From: Nymphaea colorata
Taxonomy: Eukaryota > Streptophyta > Magnoliopsida > Nymphaeales > Nymphaeaceae
Direction of reading: 5' to 3'
Length of the DNA stretch: 60,000 bases
Assembly: GCF_008831285.2 (NCBI RefSeq)
Contig: NC_045138.2
Coordinates: forward strand, 32,709,934 to 32,769,933
Shown: in pieces, positions 50,301-60,000 of the stretch
How positions within the stretch are numbered: position 1 is the first letter of the stretch
How the letters are laid out: the number at the start of each line of letters is the position of its first letter
Made by a program: the position numbers and the translations under genes
Notes under the pieces: generated by a model
The model's database searches: none
Seen by the model: only the letters and a program-made list of their open reading frames with translations
Told to the model about the DNA's origin: nothing

Positions 50301-52246
50301 TCATCAAGATCCTAGAGCAGTTCCAAGGTCTCACAGGACTGCTTTCCCTTTTGTTGTACGGGGTTCATCGTATATTGAGCGCTCTCATTTACATCACATC
50401 CCTTGAGCGCACTTGTCAAGGAGTGCATGTTTTTCATTGACTTTCTTTTTGTCTTACGCATAACCTCCAAAAACTGACCCTTATACCAATGCATCGAGTT
50501 GGCCATGCATTGGTCGTGTCAACCAGTCAGCCATTTATTTCAATTTCATCCAAATGACATTTCTAACTTGATGGTGGGCATGTTGCTTCATCAAGATCGT
50601 AGAGCGCACTTGTCAGGTCTCACAGGACTGTTTTCCCTTTTGTTGTACGGGGTTCATCGTATATTGAGCACTCTCATTTACATCACATCCCTTGAGCACA
50701 CTTGTCAAGTATTGCATGTTTTACTTTGACTTTCTTTTTGTCTTACGCGTAGCCTCCAAAAACTGACCCTTATACCAATGTATCTAGTTGGCCATGCGTT
50801 GGTCGTGTCAACAAGTCAGCCATTTATTTCAATTGCATCAAAATGACATTTCTAACTTGATGGTGCGCATACTTCTTCATCAAGATCCTAGAGCAGTTCC
50901 CAGGTCTAACAGGACTTTTTCCCTTTTGTTGTACGGGGCTCATCGTATATTTAGCGCACTCATCTACATCACATCCCTTGAGCGCACTTGTCAAGTATTG
51001 CATGTTTTTCATTGACTTTCTTTTTGTCTTATCCATAACCTCCAAAAACTGACCCTTATACCAATGCATCTAGTTGGCCATGCATTGGTCGTGTCAACAA
51101 GTCAACCATTTATTTCAATTGCGTCTAAATGACATTTCTGACTTGATGGTGCGCATGTTTGTTCATCAAGATCCTAGAGCAGTTCCCAGGTCTCTTAGAA
51201 CTGCTTTCCCTTTTGTTGTACGGGGTTCATCGTATATTTAGCGCTCTCATTTACATCACATCCTTGAGCTCAATTATCAATTATTGCATGTTTTTCATTG
51301 AGTTTCCTTTGTCTTACGCATAACCTCCAAAAACTGACCCGTATAACAATGCATCTAGTTGGCCATGCATTGGTCGTGTCATCCAGTCAGCCATTTATTT
51401 CAATTTCATGCAAATGACATTTCTAACTTGATGGTGGGTATGTTTCATCATCAAGATCCTAGAGCAATTCCCAGGTCTCACAGGACTGCTTTCCCTTTTG
51501 TTGTACGGGGCTCATCGTATATTTAGCGCTCTCATTTACATCACATCCCCTGAGCGCACTTATCAAGTATTGCATGTTTTTCGTGGACGTTCTTTTTGTC
51601 TTACGCATCTCCACCAAAAACTGACCCTTATACCAATGCATCTAGTTGGCGATGCATTGGTCATGTCAACAAGTCAGCCATTTATTTCAATTGCATCTAA
51701 ATGACATTTCTGACTTGATGGTGCGCATGTTTCTTCATCAAGATCCTAGAGCAGTTCCTAGGACTCACAGCACTGCTTTCCCTTTAGTTGTACGGGGTTC
51801 ATCGTATATTTAGCGCTCTCATTTACATCACATCCCTTGAGCGCACTTGTCAAGTATTGCATGTTTTTCATTGACTTTCTTTTTGTCTTTCGCATAACCT
51901 GCAAAAACTGACCCTTATACCAATGCATCCAGTTGGCCATGCATTGGTCGTGTCAACAAGTCAGCCATTTATTTTAATTGCATCTAAATGACATTTCTAA
52001 CTTGATGGTGCCCATGTTTCTTCATCAAGATCCTAGAGCAGTTCCCAGGACTCACAGGACTGTTTTTCCTTTTGTTGTACGGGGTTCATCGTATATTGAG
52101 CGCTCATATTTACATCACATCCCTTGAGCGCACTTGTCAATTATTGCATGTTTTTCATTGACTTTCTTTTTGTCTTACACATAACCTTCAAAAACTGACC
52201 CTTATACCAATGCATCTAGTTGGTCTTGCATTGGTCGTGTCAACAA
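38335..52246. repeat. Right flank of the array: diverged monomers with a 3.35-kb periodicity
   Basis: Monomers here differ from one another by many substitutions. The rare junction CATCCTTGAG..CAATTATC recurs at 41201, 44551, 47908 and 51259 (steps 3350, 3357, 3351), and TTAGGCATAACC at 40971, 44321 and 47678, showing an older, larger higher-order repeat of about 12 monomers. Extra local duplications break the pattern (for example further copies of the same junction at about 41771 and 42346). Confidence 0.75.
46652..46938. repeat. Exemplar 287-bp monomer with three dyads
   Basis: Dyad 1: ACCAATGCAT (46652-46661) and ATGCATTGGT (46672-46681), a perfect 10-bp inverted pair around a 10-base loop. 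Dyad 2: AGCAGT (46770-46775) and ACTGCT (46792-46797), loop 16. Dyad 3: GCGCTC (46833-46838) and GAGCGC (46859-46864), loop 20. The next monomer begins at 46939. Confidence 0.85.
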
Positions 52247-52461
52247 TAAAATTCATGAAGAGGACGACAAGGGTCCTCAGGACATAACAGAATAAAGTAC
52301 AAAAGATATAGTGACAATAGTCTGCCAAATAATGGCAACTGTATCATGATATAATACTGTAATCATAATAGAATTAGCACCTTTCCAAAACGAACAACTG
52401 CCAAAGCAACTAAAACATATAAGAAATTGAAATTCCAAGTATGAAAACAGTTCAAAGAACA
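52247..52461. other. Right border DNA between the array and the transposon
   Basis: Starts with ATAAAATTCATGAAGAGGAC and GACAAGGGTC, similar to 17786-17816 inside the left array. No gene is recognised. Confidence 0.5.
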
Positions 52462-52464
52462 TAA

Positions 52465-52486
52465 GGTAGTGTTTGATGGGCAGGTA
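52465..52486 (+). repeat. Left terminal inverted repeat
   Basis: 22 bp, perfect reverse complement of 55631-55652. Confidence 0.9.
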
Positions 52487-52497
52487 ACCTGGAATTG

Positions 52498-52611
52498 GAA
52501 ATATATTTCTGGAAATATATTTCTTGGAATAAAGGAATGAAAAAAATCTTTTCGATTCTCAGTTTGGTGTGTGTGTGATGACTGAGAAATATATTTCCAG
52601 AAATATATTTC
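52498..52611. repeat. Subterminal 26-bp inverted repeat pair
   Basis: 52498-52523 (GAAATATATTTC, TG, GAAATATATTTC) is the exact reverse complement of 52586-52611. Each arm is itself two GAAATATATTTC palindromes, so strong hairpins are possible next to the left end. Confidence 0.85.
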
Positions 52612-52800
52612 TGTGTTTGATAATAAGGAAACATATTTCCTTATTTACATAATCTTTATATAGTTTCTTAAACACATGATGATGAATACAGAAATCAAGC
52701 ACGTTAATGTTGTCGAATTTGAAAGCAATAATTTGTCCTTTCACTTTCATATCTTGAATCTAGAATGCAGTTTTCAGAACAAGTATGTTTTCTATATGGC

Positions 52801-52802
<2 letters not shown>

Positions 52803-52859
<57 letters not shown>

Positions 52860-52860
52860 G
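52803..52860. repeat. (CT)n(AT)n compound microsatellite
   Basis: A CT run to about 52838 passes directly into a TA run. Confidence 0.95.
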
Positions 52861-52869
52861 ATAAGACAT

Positions 52870-54830
52870 AAGGTGTTCTCTATTCATGTTCTTATCAGTA
52901 CTAACAATACATTATAAGATATAAGATGAGGCATTATCCTGTTGAACATCCACACATTCCACTCAAAAGCATAAAAATTAATTCAAGCAAGGATGGACCT
53001 TGTAAAAGTGTCAATGATAATCTGAAAGTTGAAAATCACACCACGTGCCAATTGATAATGTGATACCACTTAACAAATCCACTGTCCTATATCTGAGAGA
53101 AACATAGAAGAATCGTTCATACAGGCGCACGAATGGGAAACTAAGAAATGTTGGAAGTATAGGAAATTAAGAAATGGGGCCTTGCCTTACTGTAGTTCTT
53201 GTGACACTGGCTTCAACTGAGAGGGGAAAATAAAAAAAGATCCAGTATGAGCAGCAGAAAAAAGTTGTAAACAGACAAATCCAAGTGTCAACAAGCAGAT
53301 GTTGTGCGTTCATATAAAGCACATAAAGTTGTGTGTCTCAAAGCCAAAAAAAGCCATTTTACTGTATTTACAACTACAGATGCAGGCTTGATGTGTAATG
53401 CATATAGGAGGCCATAAGTTGAATGGACATGGTTTGCTGTCATAAGTAGAACAGCGTCGATGGCAAGAAGTCATGTGTGCCCATCCAACATGTTAGAGTC
53501 ACTACCAGTACACTAGACGAGCACATGGGCAGGCATAATAACCTGGTCACCATGCTGAGAGAGATGCTCCATCACAAAAGAACGCTCAGTGCTGGACAAC
53601 CCACAGTCCAATCAGCTGCATCCGAATGGAGTGAATCTATGCGGAACTGAACCAGAAACATGCAACAGTTGATGGCTGATGCACTCTCCACCCAACGTTG
53701 AGACTTCTTATCGAACAGGGGATACAGTAGGACACGAATTGCCAAAAACTATAAAATTTTGGGATATTTTTCCAAATCTGGCATAAACTGTTGATTAGGA
53801 TGGGAAGAAGAAAACTGGATCCACTTCCGCGGAACATGAAACCACACTGGGTAGCAAATTCAACTGAATTTCATTTCCTACGGGTCTAACATTGTAGCTC
53901 ATGTCTCTGCTTTCAATGTTCCACCCTACTGCAGCAAGTAGGCTGTGGAACCATTTGATTTTAGCTAGTCCCAAGTAAATCATATGGAACACAACGGAAA
54001 CCACCAATATTAAAAGGACAGGAATTTGCTCATATCCGCTAGCCTGCACACTATCAAACAAATTGAGGTAATAGGCTCATGGTGCAACTCACATGTATCA
54101 ATCCTTTGTCTTGCAATTGTTTCTAGCAATTCACTTGTGTTAAGAGGAGCGTACCTGAAAAGTTGAGAAAAAGTAGATGCCAATGAATGTCAACATACTA
54201 GAGTTTAATAAACACTTAAGAAGCTGAACTAACAAGTAATACTTGGAACCTATCTGCAAATGACAAGCTCAAGTAGAAATAATAGTGAATTCATTTACAG
54301 GAAATTATCGTTTCGGCAGAACCTTCAAGTGAAGATATCTGATCTACCAACATCCTTTTCATATTCTTTAACTAATTCTTGAGTATATTCAGAAGGAGCA
54401 GAACATATGAAAATTAAAAAGGCAATCATTATTGAAGCATAAACATAAGTAATCATATAAAGATGAAAAATGTTAAGAATAGGCAGAGTATCTCTAGTCT
54501 CTTAACACATGTTTCTCGCACCAACTTATTGGGTCACCTTTATGCCAGACTGCTTTACAGCAGGAAAATAGAGAAAAGGGTACTGTGCCAAAGTCAAACA
54601 CTTCATATGAAATAAGAATTCAAAGATCCAAAGTTTCAAGTTCGTCAATCCTTCTTGTCTACATAAGAAGCTGGATTCAATTCCAACCCAATTTACAAGA
54701 AGAAGAAAAGAACAAAGCAGCATGCTGTAATGAGATGCCAAAAAAAACAAAACAAGACAAATGTAAAACCAAAAAAAGAGGAGAAGAAGAACAAAAAAAA
54801 CCAGGTGCGAGCCTGTTACATGCCTACCTT
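52870..54830. other. Transposon interior, no identifiable gene
   Basis: Minus-strand frames at 53637-53837 and 53795-54061 are open but not recognised. Near 54100-54155 a minus-strand exon-like piece behind TTTTCAG reads YAPLNTSELLETIARQRID, with a GTGAG donor after it; the protein is unknown to me. This could be captured gene sequence. Confidence 0.3.
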
Positions 54831-55460
54831 CGAGCGGCCAAGATGGCGGTCCCACCAGATCCCCTGCCAGCAATCGATAGGCTGGTGACGCTAAGAAGGG
54901 GAGACTCACCTATCACTGGTGGAGAGAGCTATAGCTCTACAAGATGCGGTGTCGTGAGAGAAGGTGGTAGCAACACAGAGGAGAAGACGGAGAAGAGAGT
55001 AAGGGGAGCAGACGGAGAAGAGTGTCAGAGAGGCCAACGACGATGGCCAACCTGACCTGCTCGGCCGACTTCTTGGGTCCCCTGCTGGGGGCCTCCGCGA
55101 ATGCCACCACAGCCGAGTTGCTGGGGAGAGAAGAGAAGGGGGAAGAGAGTGTTCTCCTCTTCTTTTTTTTTTTTTTCTTTTCTCCTCTATGAAAAGAACG
55201 GCAGGGCCAGCAAAAGCAAGCAAAGATCGTTAAAAATGTCAAAACCCTCACCTTATTCATGAGCTGATGAGGGAATCCTTCGAGTGGGGAAGCTTGTGGC
55301 AGTAGGAAGAAGGCTGCGGCTTCACGGCGCGTGAGGACGAAGAACGTTGCGTGAGGACGAAGAGGGCTGCTGCCGCGAGAGGCGAGTGAGGGAAGAGCAG
55401 CGATAAGGATGAAGAGCGCTGCGGAGGAGAGGAGGCGACACGCGAAACGCGACCGTGCCC
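54831..55460 (-). other. GC-rich gene-5'-end-like segment inside the transposon
   Basis: A sharp rise in GC and purine/pyrimidine bias, with a T-run at about 55161-55177. The minus strand is open for up to 215 codons but the translation is Ser/Leu/Arg-rich low complexity. It could be a promoter and 5' leader captured from a host gene; no motif identifies it. Confidence 0.3.
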
Positions 55461-55508
55461 TAACGGTCCAAAAAATAATTCCAGAAACATATTTCCACCC
55501 CTCCGGGT

Positions 55509-55536
55509 GGAATAATGTTTCCGGAAACATTATTCC
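55509..55536. repeat. 28-bp perfect palindrome near the right end of the transposon
   Basis: GGAATAATGTTTCC followed directly by its reverse complement. Confidence 0.9.
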
Positions 55537-55630
55537 GGAATCGACCTCAACGGTCGAAAATATAATTTCGCGTTTGATACGCAAGATTTTTTTTTTAAAT
55601 TTGAAATATTATTCCGTTGCTACAGTATAA

Positions 55631-55652
55631 TACCTGCCCATCAAACACTACC
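55631..55652 (-). repeat. Right terminal inverted repeat
   Basis: TACCTGCCCATCAAACACTA then CC, followed by target duplication TAA. Confidence 0.9.
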
Positions 55653-55655
55653 TAA

Positions 55656-56147
55656 AGTACAAGTTTAGTCATCCTCCAAAAAAGGAAACAAGTGCACCAG
55701 AACTTGGTCATTTGTGCACATGACCAAAGTTTTTAAAGTTTAAACCCTTTGACCCAGGATTCAACCAGGAATTAATTAAGTCATGACTCGCCGGATCAAT
55801 TTGGCGAATAAAATACATGTACAAATTACAATATGTGTGTTATATTGTTGTTAATTTATTACAACATTGATATGCAACATATAACATGTATAATAATGTA
55901 CATGTGTGTATAAAAGGAAAACTTAAAATGAAAATTTTAGTAATATGTTCCCTACAATTACATTATTAGTATGTCGGTTTTTCTGTAATATAGTAAATTT
56001 TTGGTAATGTACTATAAAGAGTGTGTGTGGGTGTGTGACTTTGTAGACATGGTCATTACTTTGTATACATGAATGACTCCATTAAACTCTGGGACTAGGC
56101 TAACTTGGCCAAAACACAGCTGTCACGGCCAAAACGTGAATCACTCA
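55656..56147. other. AT-rich intergenic, no gene recognised
   Basis: Contains a short GT-rich run near 56018-56036 and nothing that translates to a known protein. Confidence 0.4.
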
Positions 56148-56457
56148 GCCTGGTAATTGGAAGCCAAGTCTTCCCATTTCCTGAATTTTCCATTTTATTG
56201 ACCAGATCGGAGACTAAGCTACCAGGTCTTAGACCATTCAGTTGAATCGATCAAGTTATTAAACATGTATAAAAAATCAAGACAAAGATAAATGACAATC
56301 CTGCCTGGTAATTGGAAGCCAAGTCATTCCATTTCCTGAATTTTCCATTTTATTAACCAGATTGGAGACTAAGCTACCAGGTCTTAGACCACTCAGTTGA
56401 TTCGATCAAGTTATTAAACATGTATAAAAAATCAAGACAAAGATAAATGACAATCCT
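56148..56457. repeat. 155-bp tandem duplication
   Basis: 56148-56302 and 56303-56457 are near-identical, with a few substitutions (TCTTCCC/TCATTCC, GACC/AACC, CGG/TGG, CATT/CACT, AATC/TTCG). It lies 34 bp beyond the last visible kinesin exon, so in an intron or 3' region of that former gene. Confidence 0.95.
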
Positions 56458-56490
56458 GCAGAAATTAAAACAAGACAGGGAAGAGATAAC

Positions 56491-57600
56491 CTCATTCACT
56501 TGAACACAATTTGTGATGCGCTTAGCTCTACCAGCAAACTGGAAAGTCCCCCTTGTTTCATCAACATGAACCTATAGATAGATAATTGATTGCATGTAAC
56601 TATGAGCTTTAATGGAATTGATCAAAAGAAAATACTTAGAAAAACCAGACTTAAATTTTACCTCTTCAGATGCAACAATACAGAGAATGGAAGTCTTTAC
56701 ATTGCCACCAAGAGCAGGCTGAAGAATTGCGGTGAGCTTGCTATCACAGTAAGGAATATGTCCTCTGCAAAGATAATATACCAGTGAGAAATTAGAATCC
56801 TAATAATTATACCGCTAACAATGAAAATTTAAGAGGACAAAGGGCTACCTATGCCAGACCTTTTCCTAACACCACTATCACTAAGTCTGTTAATAACATT
56901 TCCAATGGCCATTAAGCTTTTATTATTATATTTCCCTTCCTTCAAACGTACACCACCAGCACCAGTCTTTGAATACGCTCTGAAACAGCCAAATCTACCA
57001 AATTCTGGAAAAAAAGAAAAAGGTTTGTATTTTAAACATCCAATATACTCCAAAACAAAAAAGAAATACTAACTATTATGATCTCATATGCCATCATACG
57101 AAACATATAGAAGATAGTTTCCAGAAGTGTGCTAGATCAGAAACCAAAACAGAGACACGGACAGCATCTTCAGTTGACATATCCCCAAATGCCACAGATT
57201 CTTGCCCTCAGCTTCCTAAAGCCTAAATTGAATCTCAATATTAACCTCCATGGAGAAAAGTGTGGAAAGAGCTAATCATTAACCTCCACCTAACTATGAG
57301 CTAATCTCAACATTAACCTAGTACGTTGATTTTTGCATTATAAACCTCCACGTATGAAACCCGAATCAAAAACTCACGATCTGTTGTCTAGTTTCAGAAA
57401 TACAAGCAAACATCAGAAGAGAGAACACCAATCTACCATTTTAAAGGTTGGTCTTTATAGCATTCTAGCAGTCAACATGACCACCAATGAATATGCGGAA
57501 AGACTTTCTTGGACAGCCAGATGGATAACTCCTGGATCATTTAAAGAACCTTACATTGTGAAAGTTTTACCACTGGTCTGCCCATAAGCGAAAACCGTTC
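56491..57600 (-). pseudogene. Kinesin-7 motor domain pseudogene
   Basis: Kinesin-7 proteins are microtubule plus-end motors, including CENP-E-like and cytokinesis types. Minus-strand exons: from 57600 (GTVFAYGQTSGKTFTM, then TAA at 57551-57553, then GSLNDPGVIHLAVQE); about 57387-57324 (DREFLIRVSYVEVYNAKIN); up to 57145 (DAVRVSVL); 57004-56849 (NLVDLAVSER, then SKTGAGGVRLKEGKYNNKSL); 56764-56662 ([20 protein letters not shown]); 56571-56491 (RGTFQFAGRAKRITNCVQVN). Introns keep GT-AG ends. Defects: the Walker A loop lacks one residue (GQTSGKT for GQTSSGKT), an in-frame stop follows it, the part holding switch I (SSRSH) is deleted, and SER is one base out of frame with SKTGAGG. No N-terminal motor exon was found upstream and no coiled-coil downstream. 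Clearly non-functional as a motor. Confidence 0.88.
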
Positions 57601-58360
57601 CTGCAATAATTGGGTACCACTTTTAGAACAGTCAAACAGCGTAGTTCTCAGGCATGAGACTTCCTAAATAATCGTTAAACGTGCTTGTAGGGTTCTGTAC
57701 AATGTAAGAAAAAGATTGACCGATCGATCGATCGATCACTAAGTGGTGAAATAGCGATGAGGGACGGTGAACTCTCTCTGGAAACCTCTCTATTGCCCTC
57801 GTCTTCTGTTTGTCGGCTTTCGATGGATCGATAGATCGGCGAGGCAAGGCCAAGGCCGATCGAACTCTTCTCCACTTCGTTCCTCTGTCTCTTGACCTTT
57901 TAGATGCCCCCCTTCCCTTCCAAGCAGTGGACCAAGCGATCAAGCAGCATCGTTCTTGTGGGTCAAAAATACCCTAATCAAAGCAGAAGAAACAGAAGAG
58001 CGAATGGAGGAGGGAGGAAACGTAGTCTTACTCTACCACCGTAGGCAAGTGGAGAATCTGGTCCAGCGGAGGATGATGGATGGGTCATGGGAGCTGCTGC
58101 TGGCAATTCCGAATGATGAACTGCGGCAACCCACGCCCGCAGTCTGCGTCCTTCTTCCATCGTCCGCGCCATCGAGGATCCAGCCTCGCTCCCAGAGAGA
58201 GAGAGAGCGTGCTTTCCATCCCTGGATCTCGCGGGAAAAAGAAGTTGCCTTTCTTGAAAGAGCAACGGTTGAGAAGTTGCGTTTCTTTAATTTTATAACT
58301 GAAGATTTAAAGGGTATGTACATAACTCAAAATTTTGAAGCAGCAAATACAAAATATTAA
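57601..58360. other. GC-richer region upstream of the kinesin relic
   Basis: Contains (CGAT)n at 57721-57737, a short GA run at about 58194-58207, and overlapping open frames on both strands that look compositional. It sits where a kinesin first exon and promoter would be, but no kinesin N-terminus (VAVRVRP-type) is readable. Confidence 0.35.
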
Positions 58361-59330
58361 ATCATTGCCGCTAATTCCCCGCCCAGATCAATAATAACAG
58401 AAATCCGGTTTGGTGCCTTATGTTTCATTCATGAATTAATGAGTTGCGGATAATTATGTGTGGGAATATCAATGGATCAGATTTGCAGATGTATCTTTCC
58501 ATCTAATTTATTCGATATTCACTTGTTTAAATTCAACTTCGAAACAAACCTGAATAAAAAAGAGTATATATTATATTTGAATCCGACTTTTAATTTCACA
58601 ATTAAACCCGAACCGGGATCCACTTTTAAATTCATAACCACATCTATTTAAAATTATGATATGTTCCAAACTAGTTTCAAGTTATATGGATATTCGATAT
58701 AGAAACAGTCATATACTCTTTTAAACGCCAGTCGAATATCATTTCTTAAAATTGAATCAAAAACATATATTTTCCTGATCAAAAACATATACCCTCCATT
58801 TTTTATTTTTAAATCAATTTAACATACTATAAACTAATTTTTAATTTAAATAAGAAGTTAGCCTAATGGTCCCGTTTGTTAGACCTACATTTCATACTAA
58901 AAGCTAAATACAACATGCAAATTATGTACGTTTCCGTTATATTAAAAAAAGATTTCCGTTAATTCGAGAAGCGGAAAACAGTAGTTATAATTTCTTGCAA
59001 TATTTTAAACTATGTATGTTTTTTTCAGTTACAATTTCTTGCAATATTTTAAACTATGTATTTTTCCTTTTCAACTGGCATACGGATTTGATAAAAGTGG
59101 AAAAACATAAAACAGTAATTTGAGAACATAATATTGAGAAAATGCATTTAGTTTTCTATAACTTCGAAGACGTGATCTTTATTAGAAAACTTGTTTCTTA
59201 AAATTATAACTAAAATTAAACACGAAAATAGAAGTAAGCCTTAAAAAGAATTGAACAGTATTTGTTGCCCAAATTATCGTGTGTGTGCGCTCTCTCTCTT
59301 TCTTGAAACCATAGACTTGATTATGAGCCA
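58361..59330. other. AT-rich intergenic
   Basis: No gene recognised. A 44-bp tandem duplication (TTTCTTGCAATATTTTAAAC in both copies) starts at about 58983 and 59027. The stretch 58550-58660 consists of degenerate AAATCCGAACC-like words. Confidence 0.5.
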
Positions 59331-59760
59331 TGGGAAACCACGGTTCTTGTCTCCTATTTCTCTTGTGGAAGACTAACTGTCAAGGAAACTGCCAAAAGCA
59401 AGGGGGAAAGAAAGTTGCCGCATTTGGTGAACTCGTGAATCAACTACAGGCTTTGGGCGACATTTTGTTCCTAAATCTGTTTCTTTTTTTTCACTTCGTT
59501 TATAGGAATTGACTCGTGAATCAACTACAGGTTGAAAAATCAATTGGTCTAGAAACTTCATAAATTTAAAAGGCTCATAACAATCATGTTTTCGTTGTTC
59601 GTCCATGAACTGATATGTGAATGTAATTGTTTGTGCAATACGCAAGATTAAGCATTGATTTTTGAACCATATATGAGTACGACTGCATTTTCTTCTTGAT
59701 TAATGGACCATTATTGACATGACCATCGCCATTACTGAGATAATTGAGTTCAAGGTTGCA
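59331..59760. other. Intergenic with a short direct repeat
   Basis: ACTCGTGAATCAACTACAGG occurs at 59431-59450 and 59512-59531. No gene is recognised. Confidence 0.5.
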
Positions 59761-60000
59761 GCATGCATGAAGTGGTAGCCCCAGATCCAAAACATATCCC
59801 AAGATCCAAACTAGATCCAACATGGATCCATGTCCAAATCCAAATTATAAAACTGGACCCATAATAGAACTTTAGATCTAGATCTTGATCCAAATCTGAA
59901 TTATGGACTCACTTGATCCCAATTTGTGCCTTTAATCTAATTCAGATCTGATCCAAACCCAATATTCAAAGTCTTCTAGATCCATATCCTTGTCTGGTTC
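59761..60000. repeat. Degenerate GATCCAAATC-type minisatellite
   Basis: Repeated variants of GATCCAAA, GATCTAGATC and TCCAAATC run to the window edge without a fixed period. Confidence 0.55.

Larger units (their letters stand above)
17012..52246. repeat. 35-kb tandem satellite array, 287-bp monomer family
   Basis: The whole interval is head-to-tail copies of one monomer. Example: left arms at 46652 and 46939 give a period of 287. Landmarks in order: ACCAATGCAT, CTAGTTGGCC, ATGCATTGGTCGTGTCAAC, ACATTTCTAACTTGATGGTG, CATCAAGATCCTAGAGCAGT, TGTACGGGGTTCATCGTATA, AGCGCTC, CATCCCTTGAGCGCACTTG, TCATTGACTTTC, CGCATAACCTCCAAAAACTG. Shortened variants of about 190 and 137 bp recur. Monomer divergence is highest at the left edge and almost nil within the central HOR. 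The array ends sharply at 52246 within a monomer (..GTCGTGTCAACAA). Frames of 60-114 codons on both strands are by-products of the repeat. Satellites of this kind usually mark centromeric, pericentromeric or subtelomeric heterochromatin; which one cannot be told here. Confidence 0.97.
52462..55655. mobile_element. PIF/Harbinger-like DNA transposon, non-autonomous, 3188 bp
   Basis: The element runs from 52465 to 55652. Ends are perfect 22-bp inverted repeats beginning GGTAGTGTTTGATGGGCAGG, directly flanked by TAA at 52462-52464 and 55653-55655. A 3-bp TWA target duplication and a GG..TTTG-type terminus are the marks of PIF/Harbinger (Tourist-related) elements. No transposase or Myb-like frame is visible: the longest frames (54937-55584 minus, 54585-55055 plus) are low-complexity. 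The interior includes a GC-rich 5'-gene-like stretch (54830-55460) and exon-like pieces, so it may carry captured host sequence. Confidence 0.75.

Noticed and set aside
20082-51940. Dozens of 60-114 codon frames on both strands of the satellite, some kept in diverged monomers
   Set aside because: They overlap on opposite strands, recur only because the DNA repeats, are broken by indels in many monomers, and match no protein family.
17012-52246. CRISPR-like regular repeats
   Set aside because: Repeats abut with no spacers, the unit is 287 bp, and the context is eukaryotic.
54585-55055. 156-codon plus-strand frame
   Set aside because: It starts in A-rich DNA and runs through Lys/Glu-rich simple sequence; no domain is recognisable.
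54937-55584. 215-codon minus-strand frame in the transposon
   Set aside because: Translation is Ser/Leu/Arg-rich low complexity in a GC-biased stretch, with no transposase motif; openness is compositional.
57956-58360. 134-codon plus-strand frame upstream of the kinesin relic
   Set aside because: It overlaps equally long minus-strand frames in GC-rich DNA, and no family is recognised.
1-60000. tRNA, rRNA or small RNA genes
   Set aside because: None noticed by eye; a covariance-model scan would be needed to exclude them.

Overview
The window is nuclear DNA of a land plant, most likely a flowering plant. The recognisable gene pieces are plant-type: condensin CAP-D2, a kinesin-7 motor, an ATG1-type kinase and an aluminium-resistance/methionine-gamma-lyase-like protein. 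They have short GT-AG introns, and there are a copia-type primer-binding site and CT/AT microsatellites. The species cannot be told. No gene in the window is clearly complete and intact; it looks like pericentromeric or similar repeat-rich chromatin.

Layout. (1) 1-5025, minus strand: 5' two thirds of a condensin CAP-D2 gene running off the left edge, with a +1 frameshift near 3292 and an in-frame stop at 747-749. (2) 5026-7836: CAP-D2 5' flank, then a stretch with a diverged direct repeat and a broken aluminium-resistance-like fragment. (3) 7837-10802, minus: a second CAP-D2 piece holding only middle-to-late exons. Its first 515 bp (10288-10802) are identical, introns included, to 1-515, so the locus is a very recent partial tandem duplication or an assembly artefact. 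(4) 10803-17011: gene fragments (an ATG1-like kinase exon, two unidentified exon-like pieces, a proline-rich 5' gene end), a two-copy dispersed repeat and a copia PBS relic. (5) 17012-52246: 35 kb of one satellite family with a monomer of about 287 bp. (6) 52247-60000: a 3.19-kb element with perfect 22-bp terminal inverted repeats and TAA target duplications (PIF/Harbinger-like, no transposase seen), a 155-bp tandem duplication, a kinesin-7 motor pseudogene on the minus strand, and AT-rich intergenic DNA.

The satellite is the main content. Its core (22451-38334) is nine head-to-tail copies of a 1765-bp higher-order repeat (HOR), itself made of full-length and shortened 287-bp monomers; the copies differ only by a handful of substitutions and small indels. 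The left flank holds the apparent progenitor of this HOR with a 1917-bp period. The right flank carries an older, diverged 3.35-kb periodicity. Most monomers carry a 10-bp/10-bp dyad around a 10-base loop plus two smaller dyads. Template-switch-like junctions at short homologies mark how the shortened monomers and the array end arose.

The genes do not form a pathway. What links them is decay: several housekeeping genes survive only as broken pieces around a satellite that has recently been expanding.
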